Source: Paludisphaera rhizosphaerae
GTDB lineage: Bacteria > Planctomycetota > Planctomycetia > Isosphaerales > Isosphaeraceae
Assembly (NCBI RefSeq): GCF_011065895.1
Contig: NZ_JAALCR010000001.1
Span: 1 to 64,000 of the forward strand
Reading direction: 5' to 3'
Length of the DNA: 64,000 nucleotides
The position numbers were made by a program, and so were the translations under genes. The notes beneath the pieces are model-generated. The model was not told the DNA's origin, did not search any database, and saw only the letters and a list, made by a program, of their open reading frames with translations. Positions 1-13,699 of the stretch are shown in pieces (within the stretch, counting starts at the first letter, position 1; each line of letters begins with the position of its first letter).

Positions 1-41
1 GCCGTTATGGCTCAGGCAATGAGAGTCGGAGGCTGACGGCT

Positions 42-209
42 TCGTCCCCTCTCCCCCCGGGAGAGGGCAGCCGCGCAGCGGCGGGTGAGGGTCGTGGGAT
101 TTCGGAGGGCGTGACGGTTGTGCAAGTCGTTGAGCCAGGCTGTGCCTACAGGTCCGACGACCCTCACCCGGCCCTTCGGGCCACCCTCTCCCGGCGGGAG
201 AGGGGACGA
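42..209. repeat. Imperfect inverted repeat (REP/MITE-like)
   Basis: The arm at about 42-95 (tcgtcccctctcccccc...gagggtcgt) is repeated as its reverse complement at about 158-209 (acgaccctcaccc...gaggggacga), with a central spacer. The inner parts can fold further (gggagagg, cggcccttcgggcc). The stem type resembles the palindromes near 12541 and 21071. It lies in the roughly 380-base gap before the response regulator; no gene is supported in that gap. Confidence 0.6.
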
Positions 210-383
210 GACAAATCTGCGTCGCAAAACGCGACGAACGAAGCCAATGTCACATCGATCGAAACGGTGATTGAACAGGCAGTTACGCCAATCACCATCG
301 TTCCGTCGCCGCGTAAACGAACCCGCCCCAGGGCGGCTGTGTGAGGCGACGGGGTTGGCTCTTTGACAATTCGGACGAGGGCT

Positions 384-1751
<1,368 letters not shown>

Positions 1752-1787
1752 CAGTCCTTCTCGGTTCTGCGGGGAGCGGCTGACGGG

Positions 1788-2552
1788 CTAGGAGGCCGTC
1801 GGCCGGGCGGCCGGCAGCCGGACGGAGAATCGCGAGCCCCGGCCGGGGACGCTCTGGACCTCGATCGACCCGCCGTGGGCCTCCACGATGTTCCGCGTGG
1901 TGGGAAGGCCCAGGCCGGTCCCCCCCTTGCGGGTGGAGTAGAAGGGGTCGAAGATCCGCGAGCAGACGTCCTCGGGGATGCCGCAGCCGGTGTCGACCAC
2001 GTCGAGGACCACCGTGGGGCCGTCGCAGCGGGTGGTGAGGATCAACTCCCCCCCCTCGGGCATGGCGTGCTCGGCGTTGAGCATCAGGTTGAGCACGGCC
2101 TGTTTGAACGCGTCGGCGTCGAGCGGAACTCTTGGGAGGTCGTCGGCGAAGTGGGTGCGGACGACCACGCCGCGGAGCGAGGCCTGGGGCTCATAGAAGT
2201 CGCACAGATCCTCGACGACCGAGTTCAGATCGGTCTCGACGGGCCTGACGTCCTGGAGGCGGGCGAACCGGAGGAAGTTCTCCAGGATGTCCTGGAGCCG
2301 CCGGGCCTCATGTTTGAGCCGTTCGATCCGAGCCCCGGCGCGGCGTTCACGGGGGGTCTCGGCGTCCTGAAAGTCCTCGGCGAGGAGGTCCAGGTTGAGC
2401 GAGAGAGTGGAGAGGGGGTTGCGGATCTCGTGGGCCAGCCCGCCGGCGATCTGGGCAATGTGCGCGTTCTGCTCGCGGAGACGACGGGCCACGTCGGGCT
2501 CGGCCGTCGTCGGGGCGGGCTCGGGGGCGGTGGCGACGAGTGGTTGGGCCAT
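1788..2552 (-). CDS. Soluble sensor histidine kinase (NtrB-like)
   Basis: Cognate kinase of the adjacent response regulator. The 254-residue protein has a HisKA segment with the H-box HEIRNPLS (phospho-acceptor H41), an N-box around 155-165 (NLMLNAEHAM), and ATP-lid glycine motifs DTGCGI and GGTGLGL (about 188-215). No membrane segment or input domain is present, so the signal must arrive through another protein or the short N-terminal coiled region. The start at 2552 (MAQPL) is chosen because longer in-frame starts run into low-complexity sequence beside the pnp stop. Kinase and regulator face the same way and are probably co-transcribed. Confidence 0.88.
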   Translation of the reverse strand: MAQPLVATAPEPAPTTAEPDVARRLREQNAHIAQIAGGLAHEIRNPLSTLSLNLDLLAEDFQDAETPRERRAGARIERLKHEARRLQDILENFLRFARLQDVRPVETDLNSVVEDLCDFYEPQASLRGVVVRTHFADDLPRVPLDADAFKQAVLNLMLNAEHAMPEGGELILTTRCDGPTVVLDVVDTGCGIPEDVCSRIFDPFYSTRKGGTGLGLPTTRNIVEAHGGSIEVQSVPGRGSRFSVRLPAARPTAS

Positions 2553-2679
2553 GGTTCCGATGCGCCGACTCCGGGGCGAAGAGACGATCAGGGGCCGCGG
2601 GGCGGTGTTACGCCGGGGGCTCGGTCCTTGCGGTCCCGAGCCCCCAGTAGTCTTTATCGGTTCGCCCGAGGGGCGGACG

Positions 2680-4995
<2,316 letters not shown>

Positions 4996-5268
4996 GCTGT
5001 TACCTGGATGATTCACGGAGTCGTGGGGCGATGGCGGGGACCGCGAGGCGCTTTTCGCTGCGCCGCAGAGACGATCGGCCCGAGGAAGGGCGATGCCCGT
5101 GATCGGGGACCTATAGCGAAGATGGCCGCGCCCGGAAGGGGCCGGCCGATCTTGCAGGCGGGTCGTCGGCCGATCGCGACGGATCGACGCGGTCTCGCAT
5201 CCGCGGACGATCGTCGCGTGCCGCCCGGTACGGTCGATCCGGCGGGCGGCGCGGCGATTCCCTCCGCT

Positions 5269-5538
5269 TTACTTACGGATGCCCAGGCGGCTGATCACCT
5301 CGAGGTACTTCTTCCGGTCGTGCAGCCGCAGGTACTTCAGCAGGCTCGAACGCTTGGAAACCATCATCAGCAGCCCGCGGCGGCTGGCGTGGTCCTTGCT
5401 GTGGGTCTTGAAGTGGTCGGTGAGGTCATTGATCCGAGCGGTCAGGAGGGCGATTTGCACCTCCGGAGAGCCCGTATCGTGCTCCGCACGGCTGAAAGAC
5501 CCGATGAGTTCCTGCTTCTTCTCCTTCGTGATCGCCAT
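5269..5538 (-). CDS. rpsO: 30S ribosomal protein S15
   Basis: Primary 16S rRNA-binding protein of the small-subunit platform. The 89-residue product has standard S15 length and signature ([15 protein letters not shown], HxKDHxSRRGLL, [18 protein letters not shown]). The start at 5538 (MAITKEKK) follows a GGGGCGAG ribosome-binding site; an upstream in-frame ATG four codons away is less typical. It lies upstream of pnp on the same strand. In other bacteria the rpsO leader is autoregulated; no such fold was identified here. Confidence 0.97.
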   Translation of the reverse strand: MAITKEKKQELIGSFSRAEHDTGSPEVQIALLTARINDLTDHFKTHSKDHASRRGLLMMVSKRSSLLKYLRLHDRKKYLEVISRLGIRK

Positions 5539-5697
5539 CGCTCGCCCCAAAACTCCGGCCTTCGCGTTGGAAGCCGTTCTTGTGGTACCCTCTACACTTC
5601 AAGTCAACCACCATAGGCGAACGGGCGTCGGATTACAACCCCTCCCAGGACGTTTCTCGCCGTCGTTGGAACGCCGCGGGCCTCCAAACCGGAACGA

Positions 5698-8280
5698 TCA
5701 TCGCCGGTTCTCGCGCATGGCCTCAATTCCCGCTCCCCAGGTGAACGTATGCCACGCTCGACCCCAGCGCGACTGGACGGTCAGGCCCTCCGGCCCCCAT
5801 TTGGGGATTGAGGCCAGGACGATCACGACGGCCGCTGCCAGCCAGAGCGTCTTCAACCATCCCGCCCGAGGGAGGACCGCATGGTCCGCGGAGTCGACGA
5901 CGCGACCCGGTCGGATCGAGCCGATCAACCCCAGCAGCAGCCCCAGGCCGGTGACCGCCATCCCCGCCGGCAACCCCGCAGGCCTGTATCGAAAGACGAC
6001 TCGATGCGTACCCGGTTTGACGAAGACCGCCCGGAACGCGACGTACGCCGGACGAACGGGAGTGGGCTCACCGTCGACGGTCGCCGTCCAGCCGGGGTCG
6101 AAGGTGTCGGCCAGCACGAGATAGCCGGGCGTCTCGGCCTCGACCCGAACGACCACCTCGTCGGGAACTTCGCTCTCGATCTCGGCCTTGCCGACGACCG
6201 GGGCATCCCCCAGCGGCCGGTCGGGGTCTTCGACCACCAGCCGGCGCTGGATCTCCGGGCCGAGGGTTCGCAGGGCGGCGATTGCTTCTTCTCGATTTCC
6301 GGCGTAAGCGGGATTCCCCGCCATCCGCGCTCGAGGCAGGGCGTTTGGGTTGACGTGCAGGAAGACTTCGCCGAGCGGCTCGTTGGGGACGAACGTCGAT
6401 CGCAGGCTCCGGCCGACGACGACGTGGCTGACGCTGTCGAGGTCGAACCGGCCGCCGCCGTACTGGGTGTTGTCGAAGAAGTCGATGATCCGCCGGGGGA
6501 TCATGGGCGTCTCGCCCTTGGACGAGGCCAGGCCCCAGGCGGCGGGCAGGCTCCAGTCCAGGGCGTCGCGAGCCTTCATGAAGTCGATCGGCTCCGAAGC
6601 GTATCCGGGTTCCCCGGCGCTCCGGTCCCCCTTGCCGAAGAGCCGGATGAAAGTCGGGTCGGCCTTGAGTCTCGCGACCGCCTCCGGGGGCCTCGTCCAG
6701 TATTCCGGCGTGACCGTCACCGGGTCGACGGCGTGCGCTCCCAGCAAGTCCAGCAGGACCAGCACCGGCAGGATCCAGGCCAGCCGGGCGCGGCGGCCGG
6801 CGGCCGTCGTCGAGGCGGCGATCCGGGCCAGCACCAGTCCCGAGGCCAACAACACGCCCGTCCGGACCGCCGAGACGGTCATCTCGCGGCCGAGCCAGCG
6901 GTAACGGTCCAGGTGGTAGGGGGTCGTCCAACGCCTCGCGTCGCTCCAGACGGGCCAGTAGACGTAGGCCAGGATTGGCAGCGAGGCGAGCACGACCACG
7001 ACCACGAAGATCGTCGCCGCTTTCAGTCGGACGACGCCGGGTCTTCCCAGCCGTTCCACGCCGACCGCCGCCAGACCCGCGACGGCCAGCGAGACCCACA
7101 GGTGCAGCCGCACGGGCTCGCGCGAGCTGCCGGCGACTGGGATCTTGTTGGCGTAGTCGAACAGGAACGTGAACCGGCCGAGCATCAGCAGGGCCCCGGT
7201 GATCGCCAGCAGGGCGAGCCCCGTCGTCCATCGGTCGCGGCCCCCCGTCCCCGACGCGCCGACGATCGCGAGAGCCAGGGCCAGCAGGCCGAGGTAGGCG
7301 TTCATCTCATGGTAAGGATAGAAGCCGTCCATCCAGTCGGTGTCGCGGGCGCGGGTGCCGTAGGCTTCGCGGAGGACGAGTGTTGGCAGCAGTTCAGGGC
7401 TCCACGAACCGTAGGTCAATTCTTGGTAGGACAACCCGCCGGCGCGGGGGGATCGATCAAGCAGTTCCTTGGACGGAATCCACTGGACGGCCGAAATCAG
7501 CACCCCCAGCGCCACCAGTCCGATCGTCCGGGACAGGACGCTGCGGGCCTCGTCGCGGGTCGCCGATGTGCAGGCTCGATAGAGCCCCAGGAATCCGACG
7601 ATCCCCGAGCAGAGGATGACGTCCTGCAAGTGCCCGGCGAAGACCTGGCAGGCCAGAGCGAAACCCCCGAGCGCAGCGCCTCGCCAGCGACCGGTCAACC
7701 ACGACCATTCGAGCGCCCAGATCACGAAGGGGACGCTCGCCAGGGCGTTGATCATGCTGGTGTGAACCAGGTGCGCCCAGGTGAACCCCCCTGCCCCGAA
7801 GATCGCCGCGCCGGTCAGGGCGCCGGCCGGGCCGACGTGCCGTCGGAGCCAGCCGTAGGTTCCCGCGCCGGCGAGCCAGATCGAGAACACGGTGTCGAAG
7901 TTGAATGCCTTCCACGTCTCCATCCAGGGGTAGAAGACGTATTTCAGCGGATGGAAGTAGCCCGCCTGGCTCTCGCTGAAGAGCGGCATCCCGCAGTAGA
8001 GCCACGGGCACCAGAACGAGAACCGACCGGCCCAAAGTTCCTGGGCGAAAAACCGGCGGTAGGGGTAGTTGATCTCGGTGACGTCAAAGTAGAAGAACGC
8101 GCCCCGAAGGAAGACGGCCTCGCGAAAGATCCAGCAGAGCCCGGCGGTCCAGATCGCCAGAGCGATCGCGTCGCGGACGCCCCATCGCGGGGGCTGGAAC
8201 CAGAACGACTCGGCCTCGGGGGCCTTCTCTGCCACTTGCGACACGAAAGAGCACTCGCTGCCGGCCCGGCCGGCGGTCAT
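5698..8280 (-). CDS. YfhO-family polytopic membrane protein
   Basis: An 860-residue inner-membrane protein with more than ten hydrophobic segments and a soluble C-terminal beta domain. The C-terminus carries the pattern of the YfhO family (GWTATVDGEPTPV, then GTHRVVFRYRPAG, then a last helix); members are glycosyltransferase-like and linked to cell-surface glycan modification. Its ATG at 8280 overlaps the TGA of the upstream gene (ATGA), so the two are translationally coupled. Aromatic-rich loops (FYFDVTEINYPYRRFF) lie between the first helices. The sugar donor and substrate are unknown. Confidence 0.8.
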   Translation of the reverse strand: MTAGRAGSECSFVSQVAEKAPEAESFWFQPPRWGVRDAIALAIWTAGLCWIFREAVFLRGAFFYFDVTEINYPYRRFFAQELWAGRFSFWCPWLYCGMPLFSESQAGYFHPLKYVFYPWMETWKAFNFDTVFSIWLAGAGTYGWLRRHVGPAGALTGAAIFGAGGFTWAHLVHTSMINALASVPFVIWALEWSWLTGRWRGAALGGFALACQVFAGHLQDVILCSGIVGFLGLYRACTSATRDEARSVLSRTIGLVALGVLISAVQWIPSKELLDRSPRAGGLSYQELTYGSWSPELLPTLVLREAYGTRARDTDWMDGFYPYHEMNAYLGLLALALAIVGASGTGGRDRWTTGLALLAITGALLMLGRFTFLFDYANKIPVAGSSREPVRLHLWVSLAVAGLAAVGVERLGRPGVVRLKAATIFVVVVVLASLPILAYVYWPVWSDARRWTTPYHLDRYRWLGREMTVSAVRTGVLLASGLVLARIAASTTAAGRRARLAWILPVLVLLDLLGAHAVDPVTVTPEYWTRPPEAVARLKADPTFIRLFGKGDRSAGEPGYASEPIDFMKARDALDWSLPAAWGLASSKGETPMIPRRIIDFFDNTQYGGGRFDLDSVSHVVVGRSLRSTFVPNEPLGEVFLHVNPNALPRARMAGNPAYAGNREEAIAALRTLGPEIQRRLVVEDPDRPLGDAPVVGKAEIESEVPDEVVVRVEAETPGYLVLADTFDPGWTATVDGEPTPVRPAYVAFRAVFVKPGTHRVVFRYRPAGLPAGMAVTGLGLLLGLIGSIRPGRVVDSADHAVLPRAGWLKTLWLAAAVVIVLASIPKWGPEGLTVQSRWGRAWHTFTWGAGIEAMRENRR

Positions 8281-9869
8281 CGGGGACGTAAAGGCCACGT
8301 CGCGATCGTCGTCCCGCGCTCGTTGAGAAGCACCTCGCCCCCTTCCGCGAGCGCCTGCTGCAAGAATCGCTGGTCCTCCGGAGAGGGCCGGGCGATCAAG
8401 AGCGTCGGCCGGCCGCCCGGGAGGTCGTGCGACCACTCGGGGAAGCGGTTGGGAAAGATCGGGTTCGGGACGCCAAGCAGGGGACGATCGCTCAGGAACG
8501 CCAGGCGGTACGCGTCCCAGTATCCAGCCTGGAAGGCGGCGACCTCGGGATGCTCGCCCAACCAACGGAGCGCAGGATCGTCGACCGCCCGACGGACGAC
8601 CGCCCCCCTCTCGTCGATCCAACCTAGTCGACGATACCACGCCGAGGCGTCCAGGGCGAACGCCCCGCCATACGTCGCCGCGATCACAAGCGCCGCAGCC
8701 AGTCCGACGGTCGACCGCTTCGACAACCCATCGAAGACCAGCCCGAAGCCCAGAGCCCCCGGAATCAGCAGCAGCACGAGGTATCGGTAGTTGTCCGCGT
8801 TGAAGATGTTCCGGTTCACCACGAAGGCCGCCAGGATCGCCGCCGACGAGACCAACGTACCGACCGCAATCGCCCGGCCCTCAGCCGAGTTCGCTTTCCA
8901 GACCCGCAGCTTAAGCAAGGTGATTGATGCAACGAAGGCACCCAGTCCCAGGGCCGTCGCGACGACCGCCGTCAGCGCGATCTCGGGTCGACGGATTCCG
9001 GCTCGTTGCACTGGTGCGCCGGTTCCCAGCAAGGCCGGGTCGGGGTCGGCCTCGAAGCCTGGGAGGCGATGGCCGGCGACCAGCCGGGGCAGACAGTCCA
9101 GGAAGAGGATACGCGTGTGTTCCTTCAGAAGGGCCGGGTCGAGACTCCAGGCGAACTGCTCGTTGTAGGCGTCGTAGGGTTCGAGCGCCCGGCCGATCGG
9201 CCGGGGGGCCACACCGACCGCGAAGCCCGCGAGCATTGCCAGCGAGCAGAGCCCCGCCGATCGCCAGGTCCAGCCGCTCCGCGTCTCGATGAGCGCTGTC
9301 AATCCGCCCGCGAGCAGGCCGACGAGCGTCATGAGGAACATCGAGTCATGCCAGAGCCCCAACCCGCACCAGAGGCCCAGCAGCGCGGCCCTCCCCTTCC
9401 CTCCCTTAATGATGAGCCAGGCCAGCAACGCCCAGGCCCCCGCGCTCCAGGCTGCGGCCAGCATGTGCCCGCCCGTGATTCGGCCGGTCAGCCAGATCGT
9501 CCCCGTCGACGCGAACGCGAGCGGTACGAGCGACCAGGTCGCGACTCTCGGTCCGAAGCCCGCCCAGACCGCCGCGAAGACGCCCGCGACGAACAACCCG
9601 TACGCGATCGTCCCCCCGGCCACGAGCGTCGAGGGCGACGTTCCCCAGATCCGCGCCGGCAGATAACTCAGCAGAACCGCCCCGGTCCCCATGTAGGGCG
9701 TGCCCGGATAGTGCCATCGCCAGCGGCCTTCCACAGCCTGCTGAAGCGTCAGCCCGTCAACGGCCAGGTCGCTGTCCAGGTGCGCCGGTGCGTTCACAAC
9801 CAGGGGCACGCGAACCAGGACGCACCAACTCAGGGCGACGATCAATCCGGCGAGGGCGAGGCGTTTCAA
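8277..9869 (-). CDS. Polytopic membrane protein, glycosyltransferase-39/ArnT-like
   Basis: A 530-residue protein with a signal-anchor N-terminus and about ten or more hydrophobic helices. The first periplasmic loop contains HLDSDLAVDG; acidic residues in that loop are typical of GT-C glycosyltransferases. This is a fold-level guess. The start codon is TTG, overlapping the TGA of the Uma2 gene upstream, and the stop overlaps the YfhO-like start. The three genes therefore form a tight unit, and the two membrane proteins probably act in one surface-glycan step. Confidence 0.65.
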   Translation of the reverse strand: MKRLALAGLIVALSWCVLVRVPLVVNAPAHLDSDLAVDGLTLQQAVEGRWRWHYPGTPYMGTGAVLLSYLPARIWGTSPSTLVAGGTIAYGLFVAGVFAAVWAGFGPRVATWSLVPLAFASTGTIWLTGRITGGHMLAAAWSAGAWALLAWLIIKGGKGRAALLGLWCGLGLWHDSMFLMTLVGLLAGGLTALIETRSGWTWRSAGLCSLAMLAGFAVGVAPRPIGRALEPYDAYNEQFAWSLDPALLKEHTRILFLDCLPRLVAGHRLPGFEADPDPALLGTGAPVQRAGIRRPEIALTAVVATALGLGAFVASITLLKLRVWKANSAEGRAIAVGTLVSSAAILAAFVVNRNIFNADNYRYLVLLLIPGALGFGLVFDGLSKRSTVGLAAALVIAATYGGAFALDASAWYRRLGWIDERGAVVRRAVDDPALRWLGEHPEVAAFQAGYWDAYRLAFLSDRPLLGVPNPIFPNRFPEWSHDLPGGRPTLLIARPSPEDQRFLQQALAEGGEVLLNERGTTIATWPLRPR

Positions 9870-10426
9870 GGGAAGAGTTCCGCAACGGTGCAGCGGAACC
9901 CAGGAAGCTCCGGCTGGTCCTCGATAACGTCACCCTCGGTGAGAACGACGGGAGGCGTCTGCGAGTCCCGGAAGATGGCGACCGACCGCTTCTTCGGGTA
10001 GACGAGCCAGACGGCGAGTCTGCCGGCGGCGAGGTATTCCGAGGCCTTCTTCAACAAGTCGCCGCGTCGGTTGCTGGGCGAGGCTACCTCGATCGCCACG
10101 TCGGGCGCGAGGGGGGGAAGCTTTGCCGTCTCGCTGGGCTTCGGCCAGCGGGCGTTGCTGAAGAACATGAAATCCACGCCGCGGACCGTGTCCGGGTTCT
10201 TCTCGGTCTGGACAAGGGTGTTGTTCGATGCTCCGTGGCCGTAGCTGGTTCGCCGCTGGTATTCCCAGAAAAGCCCCGCAACGCGACCGCAAACGACCCC
10301 ATGTTCGAAGTGCGACGGCGGCGATTCGACCACCTTTCCGCGGACCAGTTCGTGGATGCCTTCGCCGTGGTCGGCGTCCATGAACTCCTCGGCGGTCATG
10401 AGGCGAGGGTGCGAAGCGGTCGACAT
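9866..10426 (-). CDS. Uma2-family (DUF820) PD-(D/E)XK nuclease-like protein
   Basis: A 186-residue protein with the family layout: MTAEEF near the N-terminus, LVRGKVVE, then the catalytic-type core PDVAIEVASPSN with downstream lysines (LLKKASEYL) and the terminal strand AVWLVYPKKR. The family has a restriction-endonuclease fold, is greatly expanded in planctomycetes and cyanobacteria, and its role is mostly unknown. The ATG at 10426 is the first methionine compatible with family length. Its stop overlaps the TTG start of the following membrane-protein gene. Confidence 0.8.
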   Translation of the reverse strand: MSTASHPRLMTAEEFMDADHGEGIHELVRGKVVESPPSHFEHGVVCGRVAGLFWEYQRRTSYGHGASNNTLVQTEKNPDTVRGVDFMFFSNARWPKPSETAKLPPLAPDVAIEVASPSNRRGDLLKKASEYLAAGRLAVWLVYPKKRSVAIFRDSQTPPVVLTEGDVIEDQPELPGFRCTVAELFP

Positions 10427-10446
10427 CGCGCGGGCCTCCTCGGGGG

Positions 10447-12240
10447 TCAGACGGCCCCGGCCATGGCTTCGAGCTGCACGACGGAGCGGTTCTGTTCCTT
10501 GGCCAGGTAGTCGCGGCCGTACTTGATGTGGATGTGGTCCCACGCCAGGACTTCCTGGACGGGGCGTTCGCGCTGGCTGTAGAAGGGGACGTCGACGCCC
10601 AGATCCTCGAAGGTCTGCCACCAGAGCTTGGGGTCGAAATACTCGGTCCAGGCGTCGAGTCGAGCCCCGCGCCGCCAGGCTTCCTCCATCACGGCGGCGA
10701 CGCGGCGGTCGCCCCGGGTGAGGATGCCCTCGAGCATGCTGCGCTCGATGTCGTGGCACTTGACGGTGACGGACCGCATCCGGACCCGCGACTTGAGGTA
10801 CTTGTGCGCCCAGTGGAAGTATTCGCGCGGCTTCATGCCGTTCCACTGGTAGGGCGTGTGGGGCTTGGGGACGAAGTTGGAGACGCTGGCGGTGACGTCG
10901 GCGTAACGGCCGGTAACGTCCTTGCCGATCCGGGCGATCGTCTCGGCCATCTCGATGATCCCGTCGAGGTCCGCCGGCCGCTCGCCGGGAAGGCCGCACA
11001 TGAAGTAGAGCTTGACCTTCCGCCATCCACGACGGAACGCCTCGGCCGCCCCTTCGTAGAGGTCCTTGTTGTCGATCGGTTTGCGGATCTGGGTCCGCAT
11101 GTCGTCGCGGGCGACCTCGGGGGCAAGGGTCAGACCGCTGCGACGGCCCTCCTGCAGGAGGGCGGGGATCTTCTTGAGGGTCTCGGTGATCCGCAGGCTG
11201 GGGAGCGAGATTTTCACACCCAGCGGCGTGAAGACCTCCGACATCCTCGTAACCAGCCGCTCGAAGTCGGGGTAGTCGCTGGTGGAGAGCGAGAGCAGGC
11301 TGATCTCGTCGTAGCCGGTGTTGCGGTAGGATTCGAGCGCAGCCTCGACGATCGTCTCGACCGTGCGATATCGGAGCGGTCGCTTGATGACGGTGCTCTG
11401 GCAGAACCGGCACTGCCACGGGCAGCCGCGCATGATCTCGATGGCGATGCGGTCGTGGGCCGTCTCGACGAACGGGACGACGGGCTTCGTCGGCAGCGGC
11501 GAGCCCTCCAGATCCTGGATCACGCAGGGGCGGATGCCGGCCGGGAGGTCGTCGCGAGTCGGCCGGATCTCCAGGATCGTGCCGTCTTCGTTGTAGATCG
11601 GCGTGTAGAATCGGGGGACGTAGGCCCAGGGCTGGGCCGCGGCGATCTTCGCCAGCTTCTCCTCACGCGAAAGGCCGGAGCCCTTCATCTCGCGCCACAT
11701 GTCGCAGACGATCGGGAGGCTGGGCTCGCCGTCGCCCATGACGAAGAGGTCGATGTAGGGGGCGAGCAGTTCCGGGTTCTGACCTCCCGGCCCGCCGGCG
11801 ACGATCAGCGGGTCGTCGGCCGTCCGGTCCTCGGCATGGAGCGGGATTCGGCCCAGGTCGAGCATCGTCAGGACGTTGGTGTACGAGATCTCGTACTGGA
11901 GCGAGAAGCCGATTACGTCGAACTGGCTCAGCGGCGTGAAGGTCTCCAGCGAGTAGAGGGGCAAGCCCTCGGCGCGCATGGCGGTCTCGAAGTCCGGCAG
12001 CGGCGTGAAGACGCGCTCGCAGGCCCAGCCGCGGTCGTTCATCAGGCTGTAGAGCACCTGGAGGCCGTGGTGGCTCATCCCCAGGGCGTAAGTGTCCGGG
12101 AAGGCCATGCAGACCGTCCCAAGCACCTCGGCGTGGTTCTTGACGACGCTGTTCAACTCGCCGCCGACGTACTGGCCGGGCGTGCGGACCTTCGAGAGGA
12201 CCCGCGCGACGACGGCATCCTTCAATTCCTGATTGAGCAT
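10447..12240 (-). CDS. B12-binding/radical SAM protein (TIGR03960-like)
   Basis: A 597-residue iron-sulphur enzyme. An N-terminal cobalamin-binding-like domain (PDTYALGMSHHGLQVLY, GDGEPSL) precedes a radical SAM barrel whose CxxxCxxC cluster is MRGCPWQCRFCQ. The family is typically encoded alone or fused to a DUF2344 domain; that domain is absent here. The substrate is not established. The start at 12240 (MLNQELKD) follows a strong GGGGGAG site; an upstream extension would be low complexity. It lies immediately upstream of the Uma2 gene on the same strand (20-base gap). Confidence 0.82.
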   Translation of the reverse strand: MLNQELKDAVVARVLSKVRTPGQYVGGELNSVVKNHAEVLGTVCMAFPDTYALGMSHHGLQVLYSLMNDRGWACERVFTPLPDFETAMRAEGLPLYSLETFTPLSQFDVIGFSLQYEISYTNVLTMLDLGRIPLHAEDRTADDPLIVAGGPGGQNPELLAPYIDLFVMGDGEPSLPIVCDMWREMKGSGLSREEKLAKIAAAQPWAYVPRFYTPIYNEDGTILEIRPTRDDLPAGIRPCVIQDLEGSPLPTKPVVPFVETAHDRIAIEIMRGCPWQCRFCQSTVIKRPLRYRTVETIVEAALESYRNTGYDEISLLSLSTSDYPDFERLVTRMSEVFTPLGVKISLPSLRITETLKKIPALLQEGRRSGLTLAPEVARDDMRTQIRKPIDNKDLYEGAAEAFRRGWRKVKLYFMCGLPGERPADLDGIIEMAETIARIGKDVTGRYADVTASVSNFVPKPHTPYQWNGMKPREYFHWAHKYLKSRVRMRSVTVKCHDIERSMLEGILTRGDRRVAAVMEEAWRRGARLDAWTEYFDPKLWWQTFEDLGVDVPFYSQRERPVQEVLAWDHIHIKYGRDYLAKEQNRSVVQLEAMAGAV

Positions 12241-12540
12241 CGGCTCCCCCGAGAGATTCGTCGATTGGCCGGAACCGTTTGGTCGCGCGACAAGGGCGTG
12301 AGGTTCGAATCGTTCGCGAGCCAGGTCGAAGGCCGGCGTCCCGTGGTCTTCGCGCCCGGGACGGGTCATGTCCTGAATCTTAACGGATCGAATGGCCGGA
12401 TGACCAGCCGACGCGCGCTTTGCCGTCCGTCTATAATTCATGTGAGCGTCACGGCCTTGTGGAAGTCCGCCCGAAGGGCCGGATGAGGGGGGATCGGCGT
12501 TGGACCGAGTGCGAGCCGCCGGATGGGCATCCGACGGCGG

Positions 12541-12597
12541 TCGTCCCCCTCATCTAACCGCTTCGCGGTCTGTCTTCCCCCACGAGGGGGGAAGACC
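12541..12597. repeat. Palindromic extragenic repeat
   Basis: The sequence tcgtccccctcatctaaccgcttcgcggtctgtcttcccccacgaggggggaagac contains nested palindromes (ccgcttcgcgg; gtcttccccc...ggggggaagac). A near-identical copy in the opposite orientation is at 21071-21127. It lies in the 415-base gap between the divergent radical SAM and pdxA genes. No further gene is supported in that gap. Confidence 0.65.
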
Positions 12598-12655
12598 GTT
12601 TTCGTCCGTGACGGTCAGTGACAACAAGCCTGCCCGAGCACCGAGAAACGCCGTC

Positions 12656-13699
12656 ATGGACCGTCCGAAAGTCGCACTCACCATGGGAGACGTCGCTGGC
12701 GTCGGTCCCGAGTTGATCGCCCGGGCCTGGAGTCGGCCCGAACTGCACGCACTCTGCTCCCCACTCGTCGTCGGCGACGTGGCCGTCCTCCGTCGGGCCA
12801 TCGAGGAGACCGTCGGCGACGGCGAACGCCCTCGCGTCCAGCCGATCACGACCCCCGAGGAGGCCGATCCCTCCCCCTCGCTCATCCCCTGCTTGCAGCC
12901 CCCGGGGGCCGAGGACGTGGTCGAGGTGAAACCCTGCTCGGTTGACGCCCGCGCCGGTCGGGGGTCGTATGTCTACCTCGTCCACGCCATCGACCTCGCC
13001 CTGGAGGGTCGGGTCGACGCGATCACGACGCTGCCTCTGAACAAGGAATCGCTGAGCCTGGCGGGCGTCCCCCATCCGGGGCATACGGAGATCCTCGCCG
13101 AGCGTTGCGGTACGCCCGATCACGCGATGATGCTGTATCTTCCGTCGCACGAGGGGCATGGCGTGGGCGTGGTTCACGTCACGCTCCACATGGCCCTGCG
13201 CGACGTCTTCGACGCGATCACCATCGAGTCGGTCGCGGCCAAGATCCGGCTGGCCGACCGCTCGATGCGGCCTCTGACGGACGACGGCTCTCGACCGCGG
13301 ATCGCCGTGGCCTCGCTCAACCCCCACGCCGGCGAGCACGGCCTCTTCGGCGACGAGGAGATCACCACGATCGGGCCTGCTGTCGAAATCACGAGGTCGG
13401 AGGGACTGGCTGTCTCCGGCCCCTTCCCCAACGACACGCTCTTCCGGGACGCCCTTAGCGGGAAATTCGACGCCGTCGTCGCCATGTATCACGACCAGGG
13501 GCACATCGCCCTGAAGACGGTTGGCTTCTGGAACGGCGTGAACGTGACGCTCGGCCTGCCGATCGTCCGCACGAGCGTCGCGCACGGGACAGCCTTCGAT
13601 ATCGCCTGGAAAGGGACGGCCGATCCCTCAAGCCTGTTCGAGGCCCTGCGCGTGGCGGCGAGGATGGTCGCCTGGAACCGTCGACATCCTCAGGGGTGA
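12656..13699 (+). CDS. pdxA: 4-hydroxythreonine-4-phosphate dehydrogenase
   Basis: NAD-dependent oxidation and decarboxylation of 4-phosphohydroxy-L-threonine in pyridoxal phosphate synthesis. The 347-residue protein opens with the family signature VALTMGDVAGVGPE and carries the metal-site histidines in HPGHTEIL, VHVTLH and YHDQGH. The end matches the family (GLPIVRTSVAHGTAFDIAWKG). The ATG at 12656 is set by the conserved N-terminus. The gene stands alone, converging on the next minus-strand gene with no gap. Confidence 0.95.
   Translation: MDRPKVALTMGDVAGVGPELIARAWSRPELHALCSPLVVGDVAVLRRAIEETVGDGERPRVQPITTPEEADPSPSLIPCLQPPGAEDVVEVKPCSVDARAGRGSYVYLVHAIDLALEGRVDAITTLPLNKESLSLAGVPHPGHTEILAERCGTPDHAMMLYLPSHEGHGVGVVHVTLHMALRDVFDAITIESVAAKIRLADRSMRPLTDDGSRPRIAVASLNPHAGEHGLFGDEEITTIGPAVEITRSEGLAVSGPFPNDTLFRDALSGKFDAVVAMYHDQGHIALKTVGFWNGVNVTLGLPIVRTSVAHGTAFDIAWKGTADPSSLFEALRVAARMVAWNRRHPQG

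Noticed and set aside
5881-8790. A long plus-strand frame opposite the YfhO-like gene
   Set aside because: Shadow of a conserved membrane protein; charged low-complexity translation.
12302-12310. A gttcgaatc sequence, like a tRNA T loop
   Set aside because: No acceptor, anticodon or T stem around it, so not a tRNA fragment.
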